Shown here piece after piece: positions 56,051-64,000 of a stretch of DNA of 64,000 nt (positions are counted from its first letter, which is position 1; every line of letters begins with the position of its first letter). The notes under the pieces are model-generated. The model was not told the origin of the DNA, made no database searches, and worked only from the letters and a program-made list of their open reading frames with translations. The DNA lies in assembly GCF_001550065.1 (NCBI RefSeq), contig NZ_LRUB01000002.1:367925-431924 (forward strand). The letters are read 5' to 3'. The translations under genes and the position numbers were made by a program. Source of the DNA: Kordiimonas lipolytica. Its GTDB lineage: Bacteria; Pseudomonadota; Alphaproteobacteria; Sphingomonadales; Kordiimonadaceae.

Positions 56051-56968
56051 GTGCTCGATTATCAGGCATTGCTGGACTATATCGCTGAGGCAGTGCAGCC
56101 GCATTTCGGCAAAGGGAAAGTGGCGAATTATATTCCTGCGCTGGGGCGCGTGCCGGCCAGCAAATTTGGTATGGCAGTGCAGTTGGCGTCCGGTGAAAGC
56201 TTCACGGTCGGGGATGCGTTTGAGCCATTCTCTATCCAGAGTATCTCGAAGCTTTTCGTGCTGGAACTCGTCATGTCCCACTTTGGCGACATGGTCTGGA
56301 CACGGGTTGGCAAGGAACCATCGGGCGACCGCTTCAACAGCTTGATCAAGCTGGAAATGGAACAGGGCGTGCCCCGCAACCCCTTCATCAATCCTGGCGC
56401 ACTCGCGACGCTTGATCTGCTGATGGGCCTGAAGGGTGATACCAAGCACCGTATCCGCAACTATCTTCGGTTTTTGGCGATGAATGAGGCGGTTGATACG
56501 GATGCTGCGGTAATGAATTCCGAACTGGCGCACTCGGACCTTAACCGTGCGATGGCCCACCTGATGAAAAGCCACGGCAACATCGACCAGGATGTCGATA
56601 CTCTACTGGAAACATATTGCTACCAGTGCGCCATGACCATGAGTTGCAAGGATCTGGCGCTTGCGGGCTTGCCGCTCGCAACAGGCGGTTATTCGGCCCT
56701 TCATGACGCTGCCGTCGTCTCTGCAGCGCAAGCCAAGCGCATCAATGCCGTGATGTTGACATGCGGTATGTATGATAGCGTCGGCAGCTTCGCCTACCGT
56801 GTTGGCGTGCCAGCCAAAAGTGGGGTGGGCGGCGGCATTCTGGCGGTTATACCAGGCAAGATGAGCGTGGCAGTCTGGTCGCCGGAACTGGACCAGTTCG
56901 GTAACTCATACGTGGGTACAGCTGCGCTTGAGATGTTCACAAGCATGACCCACAGCAGTATCTTCTAG
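56051..56968 (+). CDS. glsA: Glutaminase GlsA
   Basis: A 305-residue serine-type glutaminase that converts glutamine to glutamate and ammonia. FSIQSISKLF holds the SxxK pair Ser64 and Lys67, followed by the NPFINPGALA and GNIDQDVDTLLETYCYQCAM motifs, with SGVGGGILAVIPGKM near the end. The start is GTG 56051 after GGAA. It is convergent with the next gene by eight bases, with no terminator evident. Confidence 0.95.
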   Translation: MLDYQALLDYIAEAVQPHFGKGKVANYIPALGRVPASKFGMAVQLASGESFTVGDAFEPFSIQSISKLFVLELVMSHFGDMVWTRVGKEPSGDRFNSLIKLEMEQGVPRNPFINPGALATLDLLMGLKGDTKHRIRNYLRFLAMNEAVDTDAAVMNSELAHSDLNRAMAHLMKSHGNIDQDVDTLLETYCYQCAMTMSCKDLALAGLPLATGGYSALHDAAVVSAAQAKRINAVMLTCGMYDSVGSFAYRVGVPAKSGVGGGILAVIPGKMSVAVWSPELDQFGNSYVGTAALEMFTSMTHSSIF

Positions 56969-56976
56969 GAACAGGG

Positions 56977-57540
56977 TTAGCCCGCGTTCACAGCTCGCCA
57001 GCGCTTTTCCAGGATCACGATTGTTACCAGATAGACCGCGACAACAGCCAAGGGCACCGCAAGGAAGCGGTCGTTCGGGAATAGGTACCAGGCGCCCAGG
57101 ACGAGGCCTGTACGAACAATGCCGTGAAATAGCCCAACCCAGTGTTCAATGGCCCATGAGAGCGGCACCCACATCAGCCCCGTCAGGATGCCAACTGTAA
57201 GCGGCAACGACGTATAGTCCTGCTGCAGGAAGGGAATGGCAATGGCAAAGACAAGAAGGGCCATAACAACAGTCTGAAGGAACAGGCTGTCGAAGGTGTT
57301 CTTTGGCCTGTTTTTGCCAAGCAGGTCTTCACCTGTGAATTTAGAGATCAGTACACCGAGATAGAAGATCGATCCGGTACAAATGAACAATAGCCACACT
57401 GCGTGCTGTGGCGCGAGCTGGGGTGCCACGGCACCCACAATTGCCCAGGCAATGGTTCCTGCGACCGGCATCGCCAGGAAGCGGCGTTTCTTGTAATCGG
57501 CCCTCTGGTCTTCCAGCGATCTGGTTGCTTCAATAGTCAT
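56977..57540 (-). CDS. Conserved membrane protein of unknown function
   Basis: A 187-residue protein with an N-terminal charged segment (LEDQRADYKKRRF) followed by five or six hydrophobic helices. The arrangement resembles DUF7010-like membrane proteins, but I cannot be sure. A strong GGGGG site precedes the ATG. It is the last of a run of leftward genes beginning with the DUF3034 gene. Confidence 0.6.
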   Translation of the reverse strand: MTIEATRSLEDQRADYKKRRFLAMPVAGTIAWAIVGAVAPQLAPQHAVWLLFICTGSIFYLGVLISKFTGEDLLGKNRPKNTFDSLFLQTVVMALLVFAIAIPFLQQDYTSLPLTVGILTGLMWVPLSWAIEHWVGLFHGIVRTGLVLGAWYLFPNDRFLAVPLAVVAVYLVTIVILEKRWRAVNAG

Positions 57541-57634
57541 TGGTTTTCCCCCACCGTTTTCCTAATTGCAGGTTTTAGTGAGACAAAGAAGGGGAAATGT
57601 CCAGCCCCGTTGTGAGCATGGCGAGTGTGGCAGG

Positions 57635-58423
57635 TTAGTCCACAGTCGATGTGGCTGCCTGCATCATGTCGAAGTTGCCTTCACCTACAAGCTTCTTGTA
57701 CGCCACCTCTATTTTTGTCGCGAGTTCAGGGCGCAGGTTGGCCCCGCCTGCCAGGTAAAGCGTTAGTCCTATGTTGAGGTCATATACTGGCTTGAATGCG
57801 CCCCGCCAGGCTCCGTTATGCTGTTGTTCTGTGCTATAGTTGATCATGCTGCCAGGGAAAAGGTCCACACGCTCGGCCTCTACCATCTTGAGGGTGCCGG
57901 GCTGGTCAAGGTCCGTTGATCGGATGATGCTGGCCTCCGGCAGGCCGGTGCTTTGCAGAATGCTGCATGAGATGTCACCACGAACGCAGATGACGGAAAA
58001 GTCCCCCGCCATAAGACGTTCGTGCGTGTAGATGCGCGTGTCATCCTTGCGTGCAAACAGCCTGTAATTGTCAAACGCCAGGGGCACCAACCACCGAAAG
58101 CGTTTCTCCCTGTTGGGGATGCGGGCGATGGAATAGATCAGCACATTGTCCGCCGTTTCGGCATAGCGTACCGCTCGTGCCCAGGGACCAATGGTGATGG
58201 TATAGTCCAGCTCAGTTGCTTCCATTACCTTGTTGACGAGCGCCGTGGCTTCTCCGGCAACGCTGCCATCATCGGCGGGGAAATTATAGGGTGGATAATT
58301 TTCTGTGACGATAAAGACATCCGCGGCGCGCACGCAGCAAAAGCTGCTGAAAATCAGCAAGCCAACAAGAAACACTAAGCTCTTGACCAAAAGCCGACGC
58401 CTCCCCATTGCACGCCCCACCAT
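57635..58423 (-). CDS. Periplasmic solute-binding protein, family 3-like
   Basis: A 262-residue protein. A basic N-terminus and hydrophobic signal segment (ends CVRAAD) are followed by a family 3-type fold: IVTENYPPYNF, ATALVNKVMEA, and GPWARAVRYAETADNVLIYSIARIP. It is like the amino-acid-binding or PhnD-less type of orphan SBP found without transporter genes. The start may be ATG 58423 or 58408. It is a second orphan SBP in this window, unlike the one at 32652 in sequence. Confidence 0.7.
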   Translation of the reverse strand: MVGRAMGRRRLLVKSLVFLVGLLIFSSFCCVRAADVFIVTENYPPYNFPADDGSVAGEATALVNKVMEATELDYTITIGPWARAVRYAETADNVLIYSIARIPNREKRFRWLVPLAFDNYRLFARKDDTRIYTHERLMAGDFSVICVRGDISCSILQSTGLPEASIIRSTDLDQPGTLKMVEAERVDLFPGSMINYSTEQQHNGAWRGAFKPVYDLNIGLTLYLAGGANLRPELATKIEVAYKKLVGEGNFDMMQAATSTVD

Positions 58424-58508
58424 TGAATTGTAGCCGGATAACGGCTTGGGCGCACGTGTTTGTTGGTGGCAGGGTCACGCAGTGGTTGTGTTCATGCCTT
58501 TGCTACAG

Positions 58509-59906
58509 TTACTCCAGCGCTTTCAACACATCCGCTGCGAAGCTATGAATCTGGAAACCTTCGCCGCCAGCAGGGTCATGCCCGCGCCGCACTATCACCA
58601 AATTCTTTGATGGGATGATCATCAGTATCTGGCCCCTGTTGCCGAGGGCCGCGAAGCTGTCATTCGGTAGTTCCGGAAAGCGTTCGTTATAGAGCCAGAA
58701 TTGGGCGCCGTAGCCCGGGATTGCGCTGCCATTTGCGCGAGCAGCAGGGGGCTGGCTTGGGGCTGAGGTGGCTACATATTTGGCCCAGCCTTCAGGCAGG
58801 ATGCGCTCGCCGTTCCAGGTGCCGTCATTCAGATAAAGAATGCCAAGGCGCGCCAGATCCCGCGACGTGGTCCATACCTGGCTGGACATCACAAAGTTGC
58901 CGCCCCAGTCCACCTCCGGCACGGTATCCAGCATGCCGATCTTGTGCAGCAGTGCCTCGAAAGGAAACTCCAGATAGGCCTGTTCGTCGCCTATCGCGTC
59001 CTTGAGTGCGCGCACAGCAAGAAGCGTATCGTTATTGGCATATTTCCAGCGGCTGCCCGGATTTACTTCAAGGGATGTGCGCATGGCCGTGTCGTCCACC
59101 CGACCACCACCGATATAAAGCCGGTCTGTGCGGTTACCCGCCTGGTTGCTGTCCAGTCCCGATGCCATATGCAAAAGGTTTTCCAGCGTGATGCCCTTGC
59201 GCGGATCAAGCGGCGACTGCCAGCTTGCCACTGGTGCGGGCGCTTTTATGTCAATCTGTCCTTCTTCTACCGCTGCGCCGATGACACTGGCGGCAATGGA
59301 TTTGGCGACGGACCATGTGCGCTGGCTGGTGCGGTGGGTATAACCGTCGATATAGCTTTCAATCAGGATTTCATCCGGGCTTGCAACCAGAAGTGCGGTG
59401 GTGAAGGCATCCTTGCCGTATTTAGGGTCCTTGAAAGCGCGGGCTACGAGTGCGGCAAGTGCTTCATTGTCTGCCTCTCCATAGTTAGACGGGATGCGCG
59501 ACCATGGGGCGCTGTCATTGCGCGCCGGAACGTCAATATCAATGCGGGGCAAGGCTGCGGTGGTCTCCGCCTTTGCACCAACAGGCAACTGCGTGCAGCC
59601 AAGATGGGGACGCCATTGGCTGATGCGTGGCGGAAGCGTATCGCTGAAGGCAACGGTGACGCGCTTGGCGTCATGATCGATTTTTGCTTCAAGTGTTGGC
59701 ACAACATCAGCTACCAGTGGGTAGATGCCCGTCAGTTCCTGCGCTTCTATCTGCTCTGGCGACTTGCCGCCGTTGAAAGTGGCGCTGCAGGTGAAGGCAG
59801 CCTTATAGCCAGCTGCATAGGCGCGGATCGTGGCATCGGTTTCTTGTGCGAACCCGACTGTGGAAACGCTGGTAGCTAGCACCAGCGCGGCGATGACATT
59901 TTTCAT
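58509..59906 (-). CDS. Exported serine hydrolase, beta-lactamase class C family
   Basis: A 465-residue protein with a signal peptide (ends VGFAQ). The catalytic motifs are SVAK at 199-202 (nucleophile Ser199), YAN at 289-291, and GNRGQ near the C-terminus. The order and length fit the 6-aminohexanoate-dimer hydrolase/esterase group of class C-like proteins. The substrate is unknown. A strong AAGGGG site precedes the ATG. It lies 67 bases after the truncated hemoglobin gene. Confidence 0.83.
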   Translation of the reverse strand: MKNVIAALVLATSVSTVGFAQETDATIRAYAAGYKAAFTCSATFNGGKSPEQIEAQELTGIYPLVADVVPTLEAKIDHDAKRVTVAFSDTLPPRISQWRPHLGCTQLPVGAKAETTAALPRIDIDVPARNDSAPWSRIPSNYGEADNEALAALVARAFKDPKYGKDAFTTALLVASPDEILIESYIDGYTHRTSQRTWSVAKSIAASVIGAAVEEGQIDIKAPAPVASWQSPLDPRKGITLENLLHMASGLDSNQAGNRTDRLYIGGGRVDDTAMRTSLEVNPGSRWKYANNDTLLAVRALKDAIGDEQAYLEFPFEALLHKIGMLDTVPEVDWGGNFVMSSQVWTTSRDLARLGILYLNDGTWNGERILPEGWAKYVATSAPSQPPAARANGSAIPGYGAQFWLYNERFPELPNDSFAALGNRGQILMIIPSKNLVIVRRGHDPAGGEGFQIHSFAADVLKALE

Positions 59907-59973
59907 GGTTGTGTCCCCTTTTTCTCAGAGTGTCATCTGAGGCGTGGGAACGCAAAGTCAAATGGCTGTGAAC

Positions 59974-60390
59974 TCACCGTTCGACAATATCTCGCTTCAT
60001 GGGGGCCAGGATCGCCAGCAGACGGTTTTGCGTGTGAAACGGTACATCGGCCTCACTCATCGCCTGTTGCAGTTGTTCCACCAGCGCATTGAATTCAGCC
60101 TCTGTGATCCCAAGCTTTATGTGGGATTTCTTCATGTTCACGCCCTTGTACCGGCAGGGGCCGCCAGTGGCCTCGCAGATCTGGTCCACCAGCAGGCGGG
60201 CCAGGCGGTCTTTCTTGGTTTGCTTGAATTGGTGGGCGGTGCGTGGGTCCGCGAATGTCCGATCCACCAGCCGGTTGGTAAAACGAGTTATGTTGTCGAG
60301 CCCGCCCAGATCATCATAAAGGCTGTCGGCATTCGCGACCGGCGCTGCACCGAGCAATGCAGCGGCAAGAATGAGTGTCTTCAGTTTCAT
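59974..60390 (-). CDS. Exported group 1 truncated hemoglobin
   Basis: A 138-residue protein with a signal peptide of about 21 residues (ends ANADS) and then a TrHb1 fold. YDDLGG opens helix A, CEATGGPCRYKG lies at 72-84, and the proximal heme histidine is His90 in KKSHIKLGI. Truncated hemoglobins bind oxygen and nitric oxide; most are cytoplasmic, so an exported one is less common. Two cysteines (72 and 79) could form a disulfide in the periplasm. It starts three bases after the DUF3034 stop and is clearly coupled to it. Confidence 0.88.
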   Translation of the reverse strand: MKLKTLILAAALLGAAPVANADSLYDDLGGLDNITRFTNRLVDRTFADPRTAHQFKQTKKDRLARLLVDQICEATGGPCRYKGVNMKKSHIKLGITEAEFNALVEQLQQAMSEADVPFHTQNRLLAILAPMKRDIVER

Positions 60391-60393
60391 GAT

Positions 60394-61260
60394 TTAAAAC
60401 CCCAGTTGGAGAGACAGGTAGAAGCCGCGCTGACGCCCTTGCAGCGCGATTTTCCCAAGGTCAGTATAGGCGGCAGTGATGGTGAAGTGCTTGCTTGGCA
60501 GCCAAACCACATAGGCAGCCATGGCATCGTCTTCTTCCGCGAAAGCCAGGTTGTCGGGCTTAGTACGATAGTCTGCGCCGACTACAAAATGGCGGCTCAG
60601 GAGGTAAGCGGCAGACCCTTCAAACTGCAGCGACCTGCCCGAACCGTTCGGGCCTCCAAAGCCCAAAAGGCCGAACTGGTTGGCTCGCGTCGCCCGCGCG
60701 GTGCCGGTGAGCACCAAGCTTTTGTCCAGAAGGATTTTGGTGGCAGCCAGATAGAGATCGATATCGTCATCACCTTTGGCGCCGACCGCGCGCACAATCG
60801 CGCCTTTGTCGGCTTTCTTATACTGCGCGCCCAAGGAGACCTGCGGCATCCATTTATCCTGGTCATAGACAGCATCCCCGAACACTTTCACCTTGGCGCC
60901 GACGATGTCCTGGTTGAACTTGAACCCGTCCCCCAGGCCCAGCCTGCCGCCGGCGCTGCGGGTGTTAAACCATTGCCGGGTGAAGCTCAGCTCAAGGCGG
61001 TCGAAAAGCCCCACCGTGACGCCTGTGGCGTTTAGGGTGAAATCACCTGTCGTGACATAGGTATGGTGCGCACTGCCGCCGATTTGGCGGTTGGTGCCAT
61101 AGCCGGAAATAACGGCCCAAGGGTTCAGGCCACTGCCGCCAGCTCCTTCAACCTGAATCACACCTGGTGTGGCCAATATCTTGCCGCTGCCAAAAAGGCT
61201 CTCCTCGGCGTGGGCCGCTCCAGTCGCGATAAGGGCCAGAAATATCAGTATTTTTTCCAT
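60394..61260 (-). CDS. DUF3034 family outer-membrane-like protein
   Basis: A 288-residue protein with a signal peptide (ends AHAEE) and a pattern of alternating strands ending in an aromatic residue (LSLQLGF), typical of an outer-membrane beta-barrel. The conserved VQVEGAGGSGLNPWAVISGYGT-like start and RLELSFTRQWFN segment fit DUF3034. The function is unknown. It is the first gene of an operon with the exported truncated hemoglobin. Confidence 0.82.
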   Translation of the reverse strand: MEKILIFLALIATGAAHAEESLFGSGKILATPGVIQVEGAGGSGLNPWAVISGYGTNRQIGGSAHHTYVTTGDFTLNATGVTVGLFDRLELSFTRQWFNTRSAGGRLGLGDGFKFNQDIVGAKVKVFGDAVYDQDKWMPQVSLGAQYKKADKGAIVRAVGAKGDDDIDLYLAATKILLDKSLVLTGTARATRANQFGLLGFGGPNGSGRSLQFEGSAAYLLSRHFVVGADYRTKPDNLAFAEEDDAMAAYVVWLPSKHFTITAAYTDLGKIALQGRQRGFYLSLQLGF

Positions 61261-61422
61261 GCGAAGCAGCTTTCCATTCCCCAGGCGTTATAATGCATAC
61301 TTAATTGGTCAGTTATTAAGAACGAATAAAAATTCATTCTCTGTTACGACAAATCTTGATCCTTGGATGATGCGGCCTAGTTGATGACATGAAAATGTGT
61401 TCAACCAACAGCGAGTCGACCA

Positions 61423-62622
61423 ATGCGTCTTGAATATAGCGATGAAGACCTGGCCTTCCGCGCGGAAGTGCGGGCGTTTCTGGAAGAAAGGCTGCCAAGC
61501 CATGTTTCCGAGCGAACAAAAGCTGGCCTCGGGCTTGAGAAAGAAGATTATCTGAACTGGCAGCGCACCCTCTTGGAAAAGAATTGGGTGGCGCATTCAT
61601 GGCCAGTTGAGCATGGCGGATCAGGCTTTACGCCGTTCCAGAAGCACATCTTTGAAGAAGAGTGTGTGCGGGCTGGTGCGCCGGAGCTGCCGCCATTCGG
61701 CCTGTCGATGCTTGGCCCTGTGTTGATTGCTTTCGGTTCCGATGAACAAAAGGCCCACTATCTGCCACGTATTCTCGATGGCACTGACTGGTGGTGTCAG
61801 GGCTATTCCGAGCCGGGATCAGGGTCTGACCTCGCAAGCCTGAAGACTAAAGCCGTGCGCGACGGTGATCATTATATTGTCAATGGCCAGAAAACCTGGA
61901 CCACGCTTGGTCAGTATGCGGACTGGATTTTCTGCCTGGTGCGCACCTCCTCAGAAGGCAAGCCACAGACCGGCATCAGCTTCCTGCTGATTGACCTGAA
62001 TACGCCCGGCGTGGAAATGCGTCCGATCATCACGATCGAAGGCGGCCACGAGGTGAATGAGGTGTTCTTTGACAATGTCAAGGTGCCAGCTGAAAACCTT
62101 GTTGGTCAGGAAAATATGGGCTGGACCTATGCCAAATACCTGCTGCAGCACGAACGTGTTGGCATTGCAGGCGTGGCAGCCGCCAAGGAAGGTCTGAAGC
62201 GTCTGAAGAAGATTGCGGCCGAGACCGATGACGGCGAAGGTGGCAAGCTGATTGATGATGCCCATTTCGCGGAACGTATCGCCAATGTGGAAATCGATTT
62301 GATGGCCATGGAACTGACAAACCTACGTGTGCTTGCGGCCGCCCAGGCCGGTGGTGCGCCGGGCGCTGAAAGTTCCATGCTCAAGATCAAAGGGTCAGTG
62401 ATCCGTCAGGAAATCAGCGACCTGATGCGCCGGGCTGTTGGCCCATATGCGCTGCCGTTCATGCCGGAACTGGATCAGATGGGCTCGAACGCCGAGCCGC
62501 TTGGGCCTGATGGGGCGCATTTGTTCGCAGGCCAATATTTCAACCGCCGCAAATATTCCATTTATGGCGGCTCAAACGAGATTCAGCGCAACATCATCTC
62601 CAAGATGATCCTTGGGCTTTAA
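61423..62622 (+). CDS. Acyl-CoA dehydrogenase, PimC-like (large subunit type)
   Basis: A 399-residue FAD-dependent dehydrogenase. GYSEPGSGSDLASLKT (FAD and substrate loop), then YIVNGQKTWTTLGQYADW, and a C-terminal YGGSNEIQRNIISKMILGL. Sequence and pairing resemble the large subunit of pimeloyl-CoA dehydrogenase, which acts on dicarboxylic acyl-CoA esters. The substrate is inferred. It is followed by its partner after 14 bases. Confidence 0.9.
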   Translation: MRLEYSDEDLAFRAEVRAFLEERLPSHVSERTKAGLGLEKEDYLNWQRTLLEKNWVAHSWPVEHGGSGFTPFQKHIFEEECVRAGAPELPPFGLSMLGPVLIAFGSDEQKAHYLPRILDGTDWWCQGYSEPGSGSDLASLKTKAVRDGDHYIVNGQKTWTTLGQYADWIFCLVRTSSEGKPQTGISFLLIDLNTPGVEMRPIITIEGGHEVNEVFFDNVKVPAENLVGQENMGWTYAKYLLQHERVGIAGVAAAKEGLKRLKKIAAETDDGEGGKLIDDAHFAERIANVEIDLMAMELTNLRVLAAAQAGGAPGAESSMLKIKGSVIRQEISDLMRRAVGPYALPFMPELDQMGSNAEPLGPDGAHLFAGQYFNRRKYSIYGGSNEIQRNIISKMILGL

Positions 62623-62636
62623 GGGAGGGTACAGTT

Positions 62637-63740
62637 ATGGATTTCAATCTCTCTGATGATCACCGCATGCTCAAGGACATGGTGTCTCGCTTTGTGCGCG
62701 AGCAATGCGATTTCGAAAGCCGCCTGAAGCTGATCAGCTCGGAAAAAGGGCATGATGAAGCGGTGTGGGCACAAATGGCTGAACTGGGCCTTGTGGCTGC
62801 GGTGTTGCCTGAGCGCGTTGGCGGCCTGGGTGGCTCTGGCCTTGATATCATGGTCGTGGCCGAAGAGCTCGGCCGCGGTATCGTGGTGGAACCTTTCCTC
62901 GCAACAGCCGTTCTGGGCGCAGGCCTGTTGGCTGAAGAAGCAGCGGAAGGCCGTGGCCCGGCACTTTTGGACGATGTTATCGGCGGTGGCCACAAGCTGG
63001 CGTTTGCCCATTATGAGCCGGGCGCGCGCTACAATGCCGCGAAAGTTGACGCGAAGATCGAAGGCGGCAAGCTTTCGGGCGCGAAGTCGATGGTTGTCAA
63101 CGGCGGTGATGCGAACACTCTGATCGTGTCGGCCAAGGACGGTGACAAGCTGGTGCTGTTGCTGGTTGCGACTGACGCCGATGGCGTGTCCATGCGTACC
63201 TTCAAGACCAATGATGGTTTCGGCGCAGCCGAGATTACCTTTGACGGTGTTTCCATCGCTGCAGACGATGTGCTGCTCTCAGGCTCTGCGGCCGAAGACG
63301 CCCTTGGCCGTGCAATTGCGCGCGCTACACTGGCGCTTTGCGCGGAAAGCCTGGGCGCTATGGAAAATGCCCGCGACGCGACGCTTGAATACTTGCGCAC
63401 GCGCACGCAGTTTGGTGTGCCTATCGGCAAATTCCAGGTGCTTCAGCACCGCCTTGTGGATGTGTGCCTGGAGATTGAACAGGTTCGTTCGATCGTGCTT
63501 CTCGCGGCGTCCAAACTGAATGCCGAGGACCGTGACAAGCATCTGTCAGCTGCCAAAGCCCTAGTTGGCCGTGTGGGCCGCCAGGTGGCTGAGGAATCAG
63601 TTCAAATGCACGGCGGCATTGGTGTGACATGGGAACTGGAACTGGCACACGTTGCCAAGCGGCTTGTGATGATCGACCATTATTTCGGTGATACCGACTA
63701 TCACCTGAAGCAGTTCCAGAAGCTGTCGAAAGCGGCCTAA
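62637..63740 (+). CDS. Acyl-CoA dehydrogenase, PimD-like (small subunit type)
   Basis: A 367-residue shorter acyl-CoA dehydrogenase with MDFNLSDDHRMLKDMVSRF at the start, VEPFLATAVLGAGLL in the middle, and MHGGIGVTWELELAH near the end. These are hallmarks of the PimD-like partner. The two proteins probably form one enzyme for oxidation of dicarboxylic or medium-chain acyl-CoA. A GGGAGGG site precedes the ATG. Confidence 0.9.
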   Translation: MDFNLSDDHRMLKDMVSRFVREQCDFESRLKLISSEKGHDEAVWAQMAELGLVAAVLPERVGGLGGSGLDIMVVAEELGRGIVVEPFLATAVLGAGLLAEEAAEGRGPALLDDVIGGGHKLAFAHYEPGARYNAAKVDAKIEGGKLSGAKSMVVNGGDANTLIVSAKDGDKLVLLLVATDADGVSMRTFKTNDGFGAAEITFDGVSIAADDVLLSGSAAEDALGRAIARATLALCAESLGAMENARDATLEYLRTRTQFGVPIGKFQVLQHRLVDVCLEIEQVRSIVLLAASKLNAEDRDKHLSAAKALVGRVGRQVAEESVQMHGGIGVTWELELAHVAKRLVMIDHYFGDTDYHLKQFQKLSKAA

Positions 63741-63763
63741 AGCCTGCATTCCGAAACAATAGA

Positions 63764-63790
63764 AAGCCCGGCCATTTGGTCGGGCTTTTC
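63764..63790 (+). terminator. Intrinsic terminator
   Basis: AAGCCCGGCC pairs with GGTCGGGCTT (one G-U) around ATTT, followed by TTTTC. It closes the acyl-CoA dehydrogenase operon before the convergent tonB fragment. Confidence 0.85.
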
Positions 63791-63826
63791 TTGTTTTGCC
63801 TCAGTGTGTCGTGTGCCTCGGGCTGC

Positions 63827-64000
63827 CTATCCTTTTGCGCCGATCCTGTAGCTGAGCGGGATGGTTAGTGACACGCTCTCTTTGTTTTCCGGCAGTTTCG
63901 GGAAGCTGATGCGCCGCATCAGGTCGATGGCTTCGTCGTCGAGGATCGGATTGCCCGAACTTTCAACAACCTGTTGGGCCATGATCGTGCCGTCCATGGC
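63827..64000 (-). CDS. TonB C-terminal domain (partial)
   Basis: The minus strand is open from the window edge to TAG 63827, giving 57 residues. They carry the end of a TonB C-terminal domain: a helix-like PILDDEAIDLMRRISFPK then a strand VSLTIPLSYRIG. TonB couples the inner-membrane proton force to outer-membrane receptors. The N-terminal part lies outside the window. Confidence 0.75.
   Translation of the reverse strand, partial: AMDGTIMAQQVVESSGNPILDDEAIDLMRRISFPKLPENKESVSLTIPLSYRIGAKG

Noticed and set aside
59944..61035. Plus-strand ORF of 363 codons across the hemoglobin and DUF3034 genes
   Set aside because: The minus strand carries two genes with signal peptides, motifs and coupled starts; the plus frame shows no family features.

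Overview
This looks like about 64 kb of chromosome from an aerobic, surface-attaching, probably aquatic alphaproteobacterium. The evidence is a Caulobacter-like cpa/tad gene order, moderately high GC, a TonB-dependent receptor plus a TonB C-terminus, an OxyR of the classical type and a PimC/PimD-like acyl-CoA dehydrogenase pair. A Kordiimonas-like source is my guess, not something the sequence proves. There is no phage, IS element, integrase or CRISPR array. Nearly all of the window reads as stable core or shell genome, with one AT-richer exception (the pentapeptide-repeat gene at 28.3-30.1 kb).

Layout. 0-6.7 kb: serine hydrolase, S9 peptidase, heme-type membrane protein, tandem GNAT, SnoaL-like protein and oxyR. 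6.9-21.6 kb: a complete Flp/Tad pilus locus. Prepilin flp, peptidase cpaA, cpaB, secretin cpaC, cpaD, cpaE/tadZ, ATPase cpaF, tadB and tadC read leftward, preceded by two TadE pseudopilins and a vWA-type TadG; a divergent operon adds a second TadG-like protein and two more TadE proteins. 21.7-30 kb: hydrolase, HisN-like phosphatase, DauA-like dehydrogenase, small membrane stress proteins, a chemoreceptor and a frameshifted pentapeptide-repeat membrane protein. 30.3-38.7 kb: a small unannotated ORF, typA/bipA, a periplasmic binding protein, a TonB receptor, N-formylglutamate amidohydrolase and tRNA-Val(GAC). 39.5-44.7 kb: a full proline module, proB divergent from proC-proA-putP. 44.7-49.3 kb: a Csu-type (archaic chaperone-usher) pilus operon. 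49.5-64 kb: metabolic and membrane genes, an exported truncated hemoglobin coupled to a DUF3034 protein, an acyl-CoA dehydrogenase pair and the end of a tonB gene.

How it fits together. Two independent pilus systems (Tad and Csu) point to a biofilm or attachment lifestyle. The proline genes would provide both synthesis from glutamate and sodium-coupled uptake, useful under salt stress, as would the Pmp3/GlsB-like membrane proteins. The less expected content lies between genes. Four intergenic stretches fold into hairpin series ending in intrinsic terminators and look like small RNA genes (about 5.12-5.27, 6.90-7.01, 34.16-34.29 and 52.65-52.76 kb); two of them share the anti-Shine-Dalgarno-like octamer UCCUCCCU. 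A C8 tract splits the pentapeptide-repeat gene. All functional calls rest on reading motifs by eye; no database search was run.
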